Assembly: GCA_964461025.1 (NCBI GenBank)
Contig: CAYWSE010000002.1
Location: 22,992-86,991, forward strand
Direction: 5' to 3'
Source of the DNA: JAHBVL01 sp964461025
Lineage (GTDB): Bacteria; Chloroflexota; Chloroflexia; Thermomicrobiales; UBA6265
DNA: 64,000 bases
The notes under the pieces were generated by a model. The model ran no database searches, was not told where the DNA came from, and saw only the letters and a list, made by a program, of their open reading frames with translations. The first letter of the stretch is position 1. Each line of letters begins with the position of its first letter. Below, in pieces: positions 49,156 to 56,872 of this stretch. The position numbers and the translations under genes are program-made.

Positions 49156-49164
49156 TGATAAAAT
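49156..49164 (+). promoter_or_regulatory. Promoter of the tRNA-Thr/tRNA-Leu unit
   Basis: TGATAAAAT, an extended -10; a TTGCCC at 49135-49140 is a possible -35 with an 18-base spacer. Confidence 0.55.
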
Positions 49165-49193
49165 CGTTCGGATGCGGGGTGACCTGCGACTTC

Positions 49194-49266
49194 GCCGGCC
49201 TAGCTCAGTTGGTAGAGCAGCTGTTTCGTAAACAGCAGGTCCGGGGTTCGAGTCCCCGGGTCGGCT
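49194..49266 (+). tRNA. tRNA-Thr(CGT)
   Basis: Acceptor GCCGGCC/GGTCGGC, D-arm AGCTCAGTTGGTAGAGC, anticodon stem GCTGT/ACAGC with loop TTCGTAA (anticodon CGT), T-arm CGGGGTTCGAGTCCCCG, discriminator T. CCA is not encoded. Confidence 0.95.
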
Positions 49267-49298
49267 CCGCATGGAGAGCCATCTGGCGCTCCGCACTT

Positions 49299-49382
49299 GC
49301 CGAAGTGGCGAAACCGGCAGACGCGCTACGTTCAGGGCGTAGTGGGGGTAACCCCGTGGGAGTTCAAATCTCCCCTTCGGCA
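49299..49382 (+). tRNA. tRNA-Leu(CAG)
   Basis: Acceptor GCCGAAG/CTTCGGC, anticodon stem CTACG/CGTAG with loop TTCAGGG (anticodon CAG), a long variable arm TGGGGGTAACCCCG typical of class II tRNAs, T-arm GGAGTTCAAATCTCC, discriminator A. CCA is not encoded. Confidence 0.95.
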
Positions 49383-49466
49383 CCGGTCCGGTTCCATCCT
49401 GGAATCTGGCGCACGTTAACAAATTAGAGACTGAATCGAGTGGCGTTCGCTGAGCGTCAGTCGAGC

Positions 49467-49803
49467 GAAGAGAAGGGCGGTCGCTGGTCTCCGGAGGAGA
49501 TCAGAGGAAAGTCCGAGCTGCGCAGAGTCAGGGTGCCTGGTGAAAGCCAGGGAGGCGTGGAAACACGTCGACAGTCCAGAGTGGCGCGCTGCCTGCAGCG
49601 CGAGAGCAACAGAAACCAAACCGCGCCGGTTCGCCGGAAGCGGCTGAAAAGGGCAATCCTCCCCGCAGCAATCTCCGATCCGGCCGTTACCAGGTGTCTC
49701 GCCGAGGCCGAAAGTCGAGAGCCGCTGAACGCAGGTTCAGCCAGTCCCTCGGGACTGAGAGAGATGATCGCCTGGAAACAGAACTCGGCTTACTCTCTCT
49801 TCC
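49467..49803 (+). ncRNA. rnpB: RNase P RNA (bacterial type)
   Basis: About 337 bases hold the RNase P signature: P1 strands GAAGAGA (start) and TCTCTTC (end), the hairpin TGGTCTCC/GGAGATCA (P3), AGAGGAAAGTCCGAGC, the AGGGTGCCTGGTGAAAGCCAGG stretch, ACAGAAACCAAACCGC, and near the 3' end GAGATGATCGCC (P2 strand) and ACAGAACTCGGCTTA. It processes tRNA 5' ends with RnpA and lies inside a tRNA cluster. Ends are placed by P1 pairing and could shift a few bases. Confidence 0.92.
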
Positions 49804-49859
49804 TTCAGTCTCTCCTACATCGACGGAGCCGGACGCGATCCGGGTCCGCCGAGCATATG

Positions 49860-49936
49860 GTGCCTTTAGCTCAGCCGGTTAGAGCGCTTGTCTGTGGAAC
49901 AAGAGGTCACGGGTTCGAACCCCGTAAGGCACCCCA
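49860..49936 (+). tRNA. tRNA-His(GTG)
   Basis: Acceptor GTGCCTT/AAGGCAC, anticodon stem CTTGT/ACAAG with loop CTGTGGA (anticodon GTG), T-arm CGGGTTCGAACCCCG, encoded CCA. A G just before the 5' end (49859) opposite discriminator C gives the histidine-specific G-1:C73 pair. Confidence 0.96.
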
Positions 49937-49954
49937 CCTCCCTCACCCCCGACC

Positions 49955-49985
49955 CCTCTCCCGACCGCGGGAGAAGGGAGTTTTT
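49955..49985 (+). terminator. Terminator between tRNA-His and tRNA-Arg
   Basis: TCTCCCG and CGGGAGA form a 7-bp stem with a 4-base loop, flanked by CC/GG and followed by TTTTT at 49981-49985. A wide CCTCACCCCCGACCCCTCTCCC run precedes it. Confidence 0.75.
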
Positions 49986-50061
49986 GCGCGAGTAGCTCAG
50001 TGGATAGAGCACTGGTCTTCGGAACCAGGGGCCGCGGGTTCGAATCCTGCCTCGCGCGCCA
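49986..50061 (+). tRNA. tRNA-Arg(TCG)
   Basis: Acceptor GCGCGAG/CTCGCGC, anticodon stem CTGGT/ACCAG with loop CTTCGGA (anticodon TCG), T-arm CGGGTTCGAATCCTG, discriminator G, encoded CCA. It reads CGA codons. Confidence 0.95.
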
Positions 50062-50110
50062 ATCACAACTACCCAGACAAGACGCGACAAGCCACGCGGT
50101 TGTCCTCTCT

Positions 50111-50119
50111 TGCTACAGT
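50111..50119 (+). promoter_or_regulatory. Extended -10 element of the LLM oxidoreductase gene
   Basis: TGCTACAGT, about 35 bases before the GTG start at 50153. Confidence 0.45.
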
Positions 50120-50152
50120 ACGCTCATCGTGTGGTACGTAGCGAGGTGATCC

Positions 50153-50932
50153 GTGACGAAAATCCGTGTCGGTATTCAGGTCTCCCATCAGCATGCCAGG
50201 TCATATTCGCAGTTGCGTGATGTCTGGAAAGCAGTTGACAACAGCGGCGCCGACACGCTCTTCACGTGGGACCACTTCTTCCCGCTTGAGGGTGATCCGA
50301 ACGGTACCCACTACGACAACTGGACCGCGATGGGCGCCATGGCCGAAATCACCGAACGGGTGCAGTTCGGTTGTCTGGTCGCGGCGACTGGTTACCGCAA
50401 TCCCAATCTCCTCGCCGATATGTCCCGCTCGCTCGACCACTTTTCCGACGGCAGGTTCATTCTCGGCATCGGAAGCGGGTGGTGTCAGCGCGACTATGAG
50501 GAGTATGGATACGAGTTTGGCACGGCAGCGTCGCGCCTGAAGGACCTCGATCGGGACATGGCGATCATCATGGATCGTCTCGGCAAACTGAATCCGCCGC
50601 CAATCCAGGAGCCTTTGCCGATCATGATCGGCGGCGGTGGTGAAAAGGTGACATTGCGGATCACCGCCCAATACGCCACGATCTGGAATGGGCAGGGCGA
50701 GCCGGAGGCTCTCGCCCACAAGAATCGCGTGCTCGACGAATGGTGCTCCAAAGCAGGGCGCGACCCGTCGGAGATCGAACGCTCCGCGCAAATCATGGGT
50801 CCGCAGCTCGACAAGCTCGATGAATACCTCGAGGCCGGAATCACCCACCTGATCGGCGCTTCGTCAGGTCCCGACTACGACCTGAGTAGTCTCGAAAAAC
50901 TCATCAAGTGGCGCGACGCAAATCAGAGCTGA
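50153..50932 (+). CDS. LLM-class F420-dependent oxidoreductase
   Basis: A 259-residue bacterial luciferase-like monooxygenase-fold protein. Segments typical of the F420-using branch are LFTWDHFFPLEG, VQFGCLVAATGYRNPNLLA, GRFILGIGSGWCQRDYEEYG and PIMIGGGGEKVTLRI. Members transfer hydride between F420 and various substrates; the substrate here is unknown. It begins with GTG at 50153. Together with the paralog at 55858 and the DDN-like protein it indicates an F420-producing organism. The region 50933-51075 after it shows no gene. Confidence 0.87.
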   Translation: MTKIRVGIQVSHQHARSYSQLRDVWKAVDNSGADTLFTWDHFFPLEGDPNGTHYDNWTAMGAMAEITERVQFGCLVAATGYRNPNLLADMSRSLDHFSDGRFILGIGSGWCQRDYEEYGYEFGTAASRLKDLDRDMAIIMDRLGKLNPPPIQEPLPIMIGGGGEKVTLRITAQYATIWNGQGEPEALAHKNRVLDEWCSKAGRDPSEIERSAQIMGPQLDKLDEYLEAGITHLIGASSGPDYDLSSLEKLIKWRDANQS

Positions 50933-51075
50933 CCGGAGTCAGCCGACCTAACCAAGCAATGGATGCACCGTCACGGGAATTCATGATCTATCGCGACCGC
51001 TTTGTGGAAAGCATCGGAGACTCCGCGAGTGACAATTTCAGGGAAGATCGCTGTGTGCGTTTTCCATACACCTGA

Positions 51076-51486
51076 TCAGACTCTCAATCGCTCTACCGGT
51101 TGCCCTGTCACCTCTGCAATGAGATCAAAATCCTTGTCAATATGAAGCACGACTGATTCGGTCAATTGGGCGGTAGCAGCAATGAGGAGATCAGACACAG
51201 AGACTCCACGATGATATCCACGTCGGGCAAGTGAGAGCTGAATTTCCATCGCTCGCTCTTCAATTCGTGGAGTTAGGTGGGTGATCTGCATGCGTGAGAG
51301 CGGGGGCTGACTAGCCTCGGTCTCAAGTTCACGTGCTGAACGGGCTGAGTAGCCTAACTCTAAGAGTGTGGCAACGGTAATCTGAACTCGCCTGGCGTCG
51401 ATTCGAGACAACCACGTTGCGGCGTCCGGACTCGATCGCAAGTGAACAAACGCAGACTTGTCGATCAACCAAGTGGTCAGTTCCAT
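51076..51486 (-). CDS. VapC-type PIN-domain toxin
   Basis: A 136-residue PIN-domain ribonuclease. The acidic active-site residues are Asp8 (WLIDKSAF), Glu43 in ATLLELGYS, Asp99 in SVSDLLIAATAQL, and a fourth near IDKDFDLIAE. It would cleave tRNA or rRNA when not bound by antitoxin. Its start overlaps the vapB stop by 10 bp. Named VapC on fold and pairing; the target is unknown. Confidence 0.9.
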   Translation of the reverse strand: MELTTWLIDKSAFVHLRSSPDAATWLSRIDARRVQITVATLLELGYSARSARELETEASQPPLSRMQITHLTPRIEERAMEIQLSLARRGYHRGVSVSDLLIAATAQLTESVVLHIDKDFDLIAEVTGQPVERLRV

Positions 51487-51698
51487 GCGCCTCGCATGTA
51501 CTCCTCGTCGAGTACGTCTCGAAAGACCTCGGCTGTTCGCTCCAGGTCGGCGAGAGTAGTGGGCCGAGTTTCCACACGGGCAGCTCTATCAATAATGCGC
51601 CGGAGGTATTCCGAGCGGGAGAGCCCTAGTCTTTCCGCATCAACATCTATAGCCGCGAGGACCTCATCGGGGATGTTCCTAATCAATATGCTCGACAT
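51477..51698 (-). CDS. VapB-type antitoxin (ribbon-helix-helix)
   Basis: A 73-residue protein: MSSILIRNIPDEVLAAIDVD then LGLSRSEYLRRIIDRAA is a ribbon-helix-helix DNA-binding region, and the C-terminal half would wrap the toxin. It likely neutralises the overlapping PIN-domain toxin and represses its own promoter. AGGAGG precedes the start. Confidence 0.9.
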   Translation of the reverse strand: MSSILIRNIPDEVLAAIDVDAERLGLSRSEYLRRIIDRAARVETRPTTLADLERTAEVFRDVLDEEYMRGAWN

Positions 51699-51722
51699 AG
51701 CAGAACCTCCTAGTGCTATCCG

Positions 51723-51732
51723 ATGATATCAT
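51723..51732 (-). promoter_or_regulatory. Palindromic -10/operator of vapBC
   Basis: ATGATATCAT is a perfect 10-bp palindrome that also contains, on the minus strand, an extended -10 (TGATATCAT). It lies 24 bp before vapB, so binding of VapB here would block transcription. Confidence 0.5.
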
Positions 51733-51765
51733 GTTGATGGAGGTCACATTTGAGTTTGATGATTC

Positions 51766-52941
51766 GTGAGAGGCTGGGCGTTGCTTAGGGCATATATCTT
51801 CTCCATCGGCAGTGAGCTGACGCAGGGACACCTCACCGACACCAATGCCACCTTTCTGGCGCAAGAGCTCGTGGCGATCGGCGCTGAGCTTCTGCATGTG
51901 GTTCAGTGCAGCGACAACCGCGCCCGCCTCACGATGCAGCTCGAACGGGCGATGGCCGATGCAGACCTGATTATCTGCACGGGCGGGATCGGTCCGACCG
52001 AAGACGATCTCACCCGCGAGGCGATCGCCGACGCCGTCGGTGAAACCCCAGAGATCTCTCCAGTACTCCTCGAAGAGATCCGCGAGTTCTTTGCGATTCG
52101 CGGTTTGACGATGCCGGGGCGGAATGGTAAGCAAGCCTGGGTCATTCCCAGCTCGGAAGTGCTCTCGAACCCGATCGGAACGGCGCCAGGCTGGTTTGTT
52201 TTCAAGAACGGCGTCGCCACGGTCGCCATGCCCGGTGTTCCCCGCGAGATGAAGCGGATGTGGACCGAACAGGCGCTGCCGCGCGTGAAAGACCGGCTGA
52301 CCGGCGACAGCTTCAGCTCGGTGACGATCAAGACGATCGGTATCGGTGAATCGGCGCTCGAAGATCTGTTGCACGATCTCGTCGCGGTTGAGAACCCAAT
52401 CGTGGCGACATACGCCAAGGACGACGGCGTCCATGTTCGCGTCACCGGCATTGGCGACGACCCGGTGGCGGCGAAGGCGTTGCGCGAGGCGACGGTCGCC
52501 GAGATTCGCATGCGGGTCGATGAGTTCATTTATGCCTTTGACAGTGAGCAATTGCCGGATGTCCTCGCTCGGGAAGTAACCGAAGCAGGCTTTCAACTGG
52601 CGATCAACGATCATGGAGGAGGCGGCACCTTTGCTGCCACGATGCTCGGCGACCCCGATTCAGCGCCGATCGTCGCGTGTTCTCATGCTGGTCCGGCCGA
52701 TGGGGCGCCCGCTGCCGAACTTGCCGCTGCAGTGGCCTCGATCGATCCGCCGGTTCTCGGTGTTGGTATCTCCGTGACGACCGATGCCACCAATCAGACC
52801 GCCAATGGCATCGTCGATATCGCGGTCAGCGCTCCACATGCCATCGTTGAATCGTTCACGATGCGGTCGTCGTTCTCTGAGATTCAGCGACGGGCCGGGA
52901 TGTCGGCGTGCGATGTCCTCCACCGGGCGCTGACCAAGTAG
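51766..52941 (+). CDS. CinA-family protein with a degenerate amidase domain
   Basis: A protein of up to 391 residues. About residues 8-175 form a MoaB/Mog-like domain (YIFSIGSELTQGHLTDTNATF, LIICTGGIGPTEDDLTREA, PGVPREMKRMW). The C-terminal part (about 255-391) lines up with the CinA-C/PncC NMN amidase domain but lacks the usual ESCTGG core; GGGGTFAATMLG stands there instead, so amidase activity may be lost. GTG at 51766 is the first start; TTG at 51781 has a better ribosome site (GAGAGG) and family fit. It is divergent from vapBC. Confidence 0.85.
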   Translation: MRGWALLRAYIFSIGSELTQGHLTDTNATFLAQELVAIGAELLHVVQCSDNRARLTMQLERAMADADLIICTGGIGPTEDDLTREAIADAVGETPEISPVLLEEIREFFAIRGLTMPGRNGKQAWVIPSSEVLSNPIGTAPGWFVFKNGVATVAMPGVPREMKRMWTEQALPRVKDRLTGDSFSSVTIKTIGIGESALEDLLHDLVAVENPIVATYAKDDGVHVRVTGIGDDPVAAKALREATVAEIRMRVDEFIYAFDSEQLPDVLAREVTEAGFQLAINDHGGGGTFAATMLGDPDSAPIVACSHAGPADGAPAAELAAAVASIDPPVLGVGISVTTDATNQTANGIVDIAVSAPHAIVESFTMRSSFSEIQRRAGMSACDVLHRALTK

Positions 52942-53000
52942 CTGGGCCAGCAGACCTTGGGCCGTCATGGCACTTGGGGAAGAATCGGCCTCAACCTGTT

Positions 53001-53103
53001 GTAGGGAGGCGTCTCGTGCGCCTCCGTCTCGCCGGCATCGACGACAACTCCCGCCCACCGACCGTCGTTGTACGAGGAGCGGAGACGGACGAGCTCTCCC
53101 TAC
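53001..53103. repeat. 104-bp imperfect palindromic repeat, copy B
   Basis: It begins GTAGGGAGGCGTCTCGTGCG and ends GACGAGCTCTCCCTAC. The right end, read on the minus strand, provides the TAG stop of ybeY, the same phase and element end as at selA. Inside, CGACGACAAC and GTCGTTGT can also pair. It fills most of the gap 52942-53099. Confidence 0.8.
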
Positions 53104-53579
53104 GTGCGAGGATCAGCCGGCGTAAGAGCCGCCAGGATCTCGTGCTGACGGCGGTGCATCGCGGCGCGTTCTTCGTCGGTTTGGTCACCCCAGCCGCAGA
53201 GATGCAGCATCCCATGAATGGCGATGAAGAGGATTTCGTTTTCGAGCGACCAGCTTTCGTCGGCCGCTTGTTCGATTGCCCGGTCGACAGAAATGACGAT
53301 GTCGCCGGAAACGGAGCCATCCAAACTGTCGTAGGGGAACGTCATCACATCAGTGACAGAATCATCGCCGAGATGCTCGCCATGCAGCTCTGCCAGATGC
53401 CGATCGGTTGTCAGCACTAATGAGATTTCGCCCAGTGCGAAATCGCCTTCTGTGACCAGAACAGTTGAGGGAACGCGAAGGAGTTGTTGCTCTGTTGCGG
53501 CCAGATCGATATCGGTCAGATTTTGGATCGAGACACCCGATACCGCTTCCTCGGTTCCGTCGATCCAGGAATCGTCCAC
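53100..53579 (-). CDS. ybeY: Endoribonuclease YbeY
   Basis: A 159-residue zinc-dependent RNase involved in 16S rRNA maturation and ribosome quality control. The family core ELHGEHLGDDSVTDVMTFPY and the metal site HGMLHLCGWGDQ are clear; the third ligand is Asp in place of His, a variant also seen in Bacteroidota. The GTG at 53579 follows the yqeY stop with one base between. The TAG stop is contributed by the end of a 104-bp repeat. It forms an operon with hit and yqeY. Confidence 0.9.
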   Translation of the reverse strand: MDDSWIDGTEEAVSGVSIQNLTDIDLAATEQQLLRVPSTVLVTEGDFALGEISLVLTTDRHLAELHGEHLGDDSVTDVMTFPYDSLDGSVSGDIVISVDRAIEQAADESWSLENEILFIAIHGMLHLCGWGDQTDEERAAMHRRQHEILAALTPADPRT

Positions 53580-53580
53580 G

Positions 53581-54042
53581 TCAGGAGAGGAGCGCCCGCA
53601 CCAGCGCGCTGATGCGCTTTCCGTCCGCCCCGCCCGCAGCCTGCTCGATAGCCACAGGCATGACCCTGCCAAGATCCTTGATCGTCGTCGCTCTTGTCGA
53701 GGCGATCGCGGCCCTCACAATTGACTCGAGTTCCTCGTCCGAGATCTCCCGCGGCATGTATTTCTTCAGCACGGCCAGCTGATTCTCTTCTCTCTCGACC
53801 AGATCCATGCGTCCCGCCGAGCGGAATTGTTCGATCGAATCGACCCGGCGTTTCGTTTCCCGTTGCAGGATCGCGAGTGTCTGGTCATCAGTGAGCGGGC
53901 CGCCATTCTCGATTTCGGCATTCTTGATCGCCGCCATCGTATAGCGGATGGTTTCCCGGGCCACGACGTCCTGCGCCTTCATTGCGGTCTTCAAGTCGTC
54001 CTGTAATTGATGGTTCACGCTGTTTGCTGACATATCGATCAT
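53581..54042 (-). CDS. GatB/YqeY-domain protein
   Basis: A 153-residue protein of the YqeY family, a free-standing version of the tRNA-binding tail of GatB. Conserved pieces are LQDDLKTAMKAQDVVARETIR, RRVDSIEQFRSAGR, EENQLAVLKKYMPREIS and KDLGRVMPVA. Its exact role is unknown; it often lies near rpsU or ybeY in Gram-positives. It overlaps the HIT gene by 4 bp and is one base from ybeY, making a tight three-gene unit. Confidence 0.92.
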   Translation of the reverse strand: MIDMSANSVNHQLQDDLKTAMKAQDVVARETIRYTMAAIKNAEIENGGPLTDDQTLAILQRETKRRVDSIEQFRSAGRMDLVEREENQLAVLKKYMPREISDEELESIVRAAIASTRATTIKDLGRVMPVAIEQAAGGADGKRISALVRALLS

Positions 54043-54380
54043 CCAAGAGAGGTGCCGAGTTTTCGGCCACCAATAACGTGAAAGTGAAGGTGGAATACTG
54101 ATTGACCGGCTTCGGCGCCATCATTGCTGACCACTCGGAACCCGGTTTCATCCAGTCCAGCATCGAGCGCCACCTGGCGGGCGAGGGCCAACAGCTCACC
54201 GCCGAGTGCCGGGTCGTCCAGAGCGCGAAGCGCATCGATGTGCTTCTTCGGAACAACGAGCACGTGCGTTGGAGCGACTGGGGAAATGTCGTTGAATGCC
54301 ACCGCCCGATCGCTCTCAGCGACGAACTCGGTTCCGAAATCACCCCGGATGATTTTGCAGAAAATGCACTCCTCGGACAT
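54039..54380 (-). CDS. HIT-family (histidine triad) nucleotide hydrolase
   Basis: A 113-residue HIT protein of HinT type. It starts ECIFCKIIRGDFGTEFVAES and carries the His triad in GQSVFHLHFHVIGG. Such enzymes cleave adenosine phosphoramidates and related acyl-AMP species. It is the first gene of the hit-yqeY-ybeY operon on the minus strand. Confidence 0.95.
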   Translation of the reverse strand: MSEECIFCKIIRGDFGTEFVAESDRAVAFNDISPVAPTHVLVVPKKHIDALRALDDPALGGELLALARQVALDAGLDETGFRVVSNDGAEAGQSVFHLHFHVIGGRKLGTSLG

Positions 54381-54543
54381 GTTCCCTCGCTTTTTTGCGC
54401 GTCAAGCGACGCACCATAAGTATGGCAGAGGTGGAGATCGAGTGGCGTCAGCGGCCACAGGCAGATCAGATGCCGCTTGCTCAGATCGAGTCCTGGCGTG
54501 CGAATATTGCGCAGGTTCGCAAGTCGTCCAAGGGAGCGCGTTC

Positions 54544-55791
54544 ATGGTCGCTGAAGTCAACTGGTCGGGAATCCACACATTCCAGGCGAAAGCCTTTCAC
54601 CGGCCTGCATCGCTCGAAGAAGCCCGGAAACTGGTCGCCAACGCGGAGCGGGTGCACGGCATCGGCACGCGCCACAGCTTCAACGACATTGCAGACTCCG
54701 CCGAGATCATCAGTCTGGAGGCGATCGAGCCTGACGTGACGGTCGATCCTGAAGCCATGACTGCCTCGACGCGACCCAGCTACCGGTATGGTCCGTTTGC
54801 CAAGGACATCCACCGGGCCGGTTTCGCGCTAAACAACATGGGCTCACTTCCCCACATTTCCGTTGGCGGAGCCACGGCGACTGCTACCCACGGATCGGGT
54901 TCGAGTAATGGCAACCTCTCCTCGGCAGTCTGCGAACTCGAGTTCATCGCCAGTGACGGTTCGCTGCATACAGTGCGGCGCGGCGATCGTGATTTCGAGG
55001 GAGTGGTGGTGCACATTGGCGCACTCGGCCTGGTAACGCGTGTGACGGTTGACATCCAGCCGACCTACGATCTCTGTCAGGAGGTTCTCGAGGATCTTCC
55101 CTGGGAGCCGCTGATCGAGGATTTCGCCAATGTCTTTTCCAGTGGGTACAGCGTCAGCGTTTTCACGCAGTTCAAGGAAGAGAAGGCGGGACTTCTCTGG
55201 CGCAAGCACAAAATGACCGAAAACTGGAAGGCGCCATCCGATCACTTCGGCGCCCGGCCGGCGACGAAGAACCGTCACCCGATTGACGGTTACGATGGCG
55301 AGATTTGCACGCCGCAGCTCCTGCAACCAGGACCATGGTGCGACCGATTGCCTTATTTCGATATCGATCAGACACCCTCTGCCGGTGTCGAAATCCAGAC
55401 CGAGTACATGATCGACATCGCCCGGGCCGCCGACGCCCTGCTGGCGCTGCGCGAGTTCGAGCCGCGCATGAGTCATGTGCTTATGGTGTCCGAGTTGCGA
55501 ACAATTGCGGCTGACGAGCTCTGGCTGAGCACAGCGTACGGCCGTGACACGGCGGCGATCCATTTTACCTGGTATCAGGATGTTCCCGGAGTGAATGCGG
55601 TCCTGCCGGAACTCGAAGCGGTTCTCGCCCCGTTCGCGCCGCGCGCACACTGGGGCAAGGTCTTCGCGCTCGATGCGGCCACACTGGACTCTCGCTATCC
55701 GAGATACGACGACTTCCGCCAGCTTCGTCGCCGCGTTGATCCGCGAGGCGCATTCATCAGCCCCTTCATCGAGCGGGTCGGCCTGGTCTGA
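54544..55791 (+). CDS. FAD-linked sugar/alditol oxidase (AldO-like)
   Basis: A 415-residue VAO-family flavoprotein. The FAD site has GIGTRHSFNDIAD with His44, the position that carries the covalent flavin in alditol oxidase, and SVGGATATATHGSG. The C-terminal part is rich in Trp and His and ends FRQLRRRVDPRGAFISPF. It would oxidise a polyol or sugar with O2 or another acceptor; substrate specificity is not certain (xylitol, sorbitol, gulonolactone are options). The ATG at 54544 has AGGGAG upstream; the longer frame overlaps the divergent HIT gene. Confidence 0.85.
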   Translation: MVAEVNWSGIHTFQAKAFHRPASLEEARKLVANAERVHGIGTRHSFNDIADSAEIISLEAIEPDVTVDPEAMTASTRPSYRYGPFAKDIHRAGFALNNMGSLPHISVGGATATATHGSGSSNGNLSSAVCELEFIASDGSLHTVRRGDRDFEGVVVHIGALGLVTRVTVDIQPTYDLCQEVLEDLPWEPLIEDFANVFSSGYSVSVFTQFKEEKAGLLWRKHKMTENWKAPSDHFGARPATKNRHPIDGYDGEICTPQLLQPGPWCDRLPYFDIDQTPSAGVEIQTEYMIDIARAADALLALREFEPRMSHVLMVSELRTIAADELWLSTAYGRDTAAIHFTWYQDVPGVNAVLPELEAVLAPFAPRAHWGKVFALDAATLDSRYPRYDDFRQLRRRVDPRGAFISPFIERVGLV

Positions 55792-55857
55792 TCTCCTGAC
55801 TGACTTCGAGGCAGGAGCGGTAGACTGAGAGCGAGAGCGCTTTCAGGAGGAGCAACC

Positions 55858-56700
55858 ATGTCGACATTCGGGATCAAGACATCGCCGCAACACACGACCT
55901 ATGAGGACATCCTTGCAGTCTGGCAGGAAGCCGATCAGATCGACCTGATCGACCATGCCTGGTTGTTCGACCACTTCGCGCCGATCCAGGGTGCTCTCGA
56001 CGGTCCATGCCTTGAGGGCTGGATATCGCTCTCTGCCCTGGCGCAGGCAACAAATCGACTCCGGATCGGCCTGATGGTGACCGGGAACACGTACCGACAT
56101 CCGGCCGTGCTGGCCAAAATCGCTGCAACGACCGATGTGATTTCAGGCGGCAGACTCGACTTCGGCGTTGGCGCTGGATGGAATGTTTACGAGCACGAGA
56201 GCATGGGCCTCCCACTCTATCCACCGGGAGAGCGGATTCGCCGGTTTGGCGAGGCGTGCGAAATCTGGAAGCGGTTGTTCACTGAGCCGGTGGTGACGTT
56301 CGACGGTAAGTACTATCAGCTGAAAGAGGCTCGCAGTGAGCCAAAACCGGTTCAGAAGCCCTATCCGCCATTCGTTATCGGTGGAGGAGGAGAACAGCTG
56401 ACCCTTCGCGTCGTGGCTCGTTACGCCGATGTCTGGAACCACGGGGGAAATCTTGAGGATTTCACGCGCAAAGTCGGCATCCTGAAGGGCTATTGCGACG
56501 AGATCGGTCGCGATCCATCCGAAATCACACTGTCGTGGCAACTCCGTCCCGACATGGACGACCTCGCCGCATCCATCGACGACATCAAACGTTTTGAGGA
56601 GGCCGGCGCCTCTCATTTCGTGCTAATACTGCCAACGCCGCACACGTCGGGAATGGCGACCAAAGTGGCCGAGGAAGTGATCGCTAAAGTCCGAGCGTAG
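55858..56700 (+). CDS. LLM-class F420-dependent oxidoreductase, second paralog
   Basis: A 280-residue luciferase-like protein, similar in layout to the one at 50153: HAWLFDHFAPIQGAL, LRIGLMVTGNTYRHPAVLA, GRLDFGVGAGWNVYEHESMG and PPFVIGGGGEQLTLRV. The start ATG has AGGAGG close upstream. It lies 66 bp after the alditol oxidase-like gene on the same strand, so the two might be expressed together. Substrate unknown. Confidence 0.87.
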   Translation: MSTFGIKTSPQHTTYEDILAVWQEADQIDLIDHAWLFDHFAPIQGALDGPCLEGWISLSALAQATNRLRIGLMVTGNTYRHPAVLAKIAATTDVISGGRLDFGVGAGWNVYEHESMGLPLYPPGERIRRFGEACEIWKRLFTEPVVTFDGKYYQLKEARSEPKPVQKPYPPFVIGGGGEQLTLRVVARYADVWNHGGNLEDFTRKVGILKGYCDEIGRDPSEITLSWQLRPDMDDLAASIDDIKRFEEAGASHFVLILPTPHTSGMATKVAEEVIAKVRA

Positions 56701-56741
56701 TCACTGATTCCCATCACCGTTCGGCTTGCCGCCGCGGATCC

Positions 56742-56845
56742 GCAGGGAGGCGCGTCGTGCGCTTCCACTTTAGGGGCAGCGACGCGCGCGGCAACGAACG
56801 ACCGTCGCTGCAGGTGAAAAGGAAACGGACGAGCCGTCTCCCTAC
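56742..56845. repeat. 104-bp imperfect palindromic repeat, copy C
   Basis: It begins GCAGGGAGGCGCGTCGTGCG and ends GACGAGCCGTCTCCCTAC. Length, ends and orientation match copy B; the interior differs more. It lies in the short gap between an LLM gene and the convergent uxuA-like gene and does not touch either stop codon. Confidence 0.78.
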
Positions 56846-56872
56846 GACATGGTGGCTGCCAGTCGCGGGCTC

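Noticed and set aside
49440..50141. Open frame of 233 codons across the RNase P and tRNA region
   Set aside because: It overlaps rnpB, tRNA-His and tRNA-Arg, which are clearly supported as RNA genes.
53100..53579. Loss of the third metal ligand in YbeY (Asp for His)
   Set aside because: An HGxLHLxGxxD variant is known in Bacteroidota and should still bind zinc, so it is not treated as a defect.
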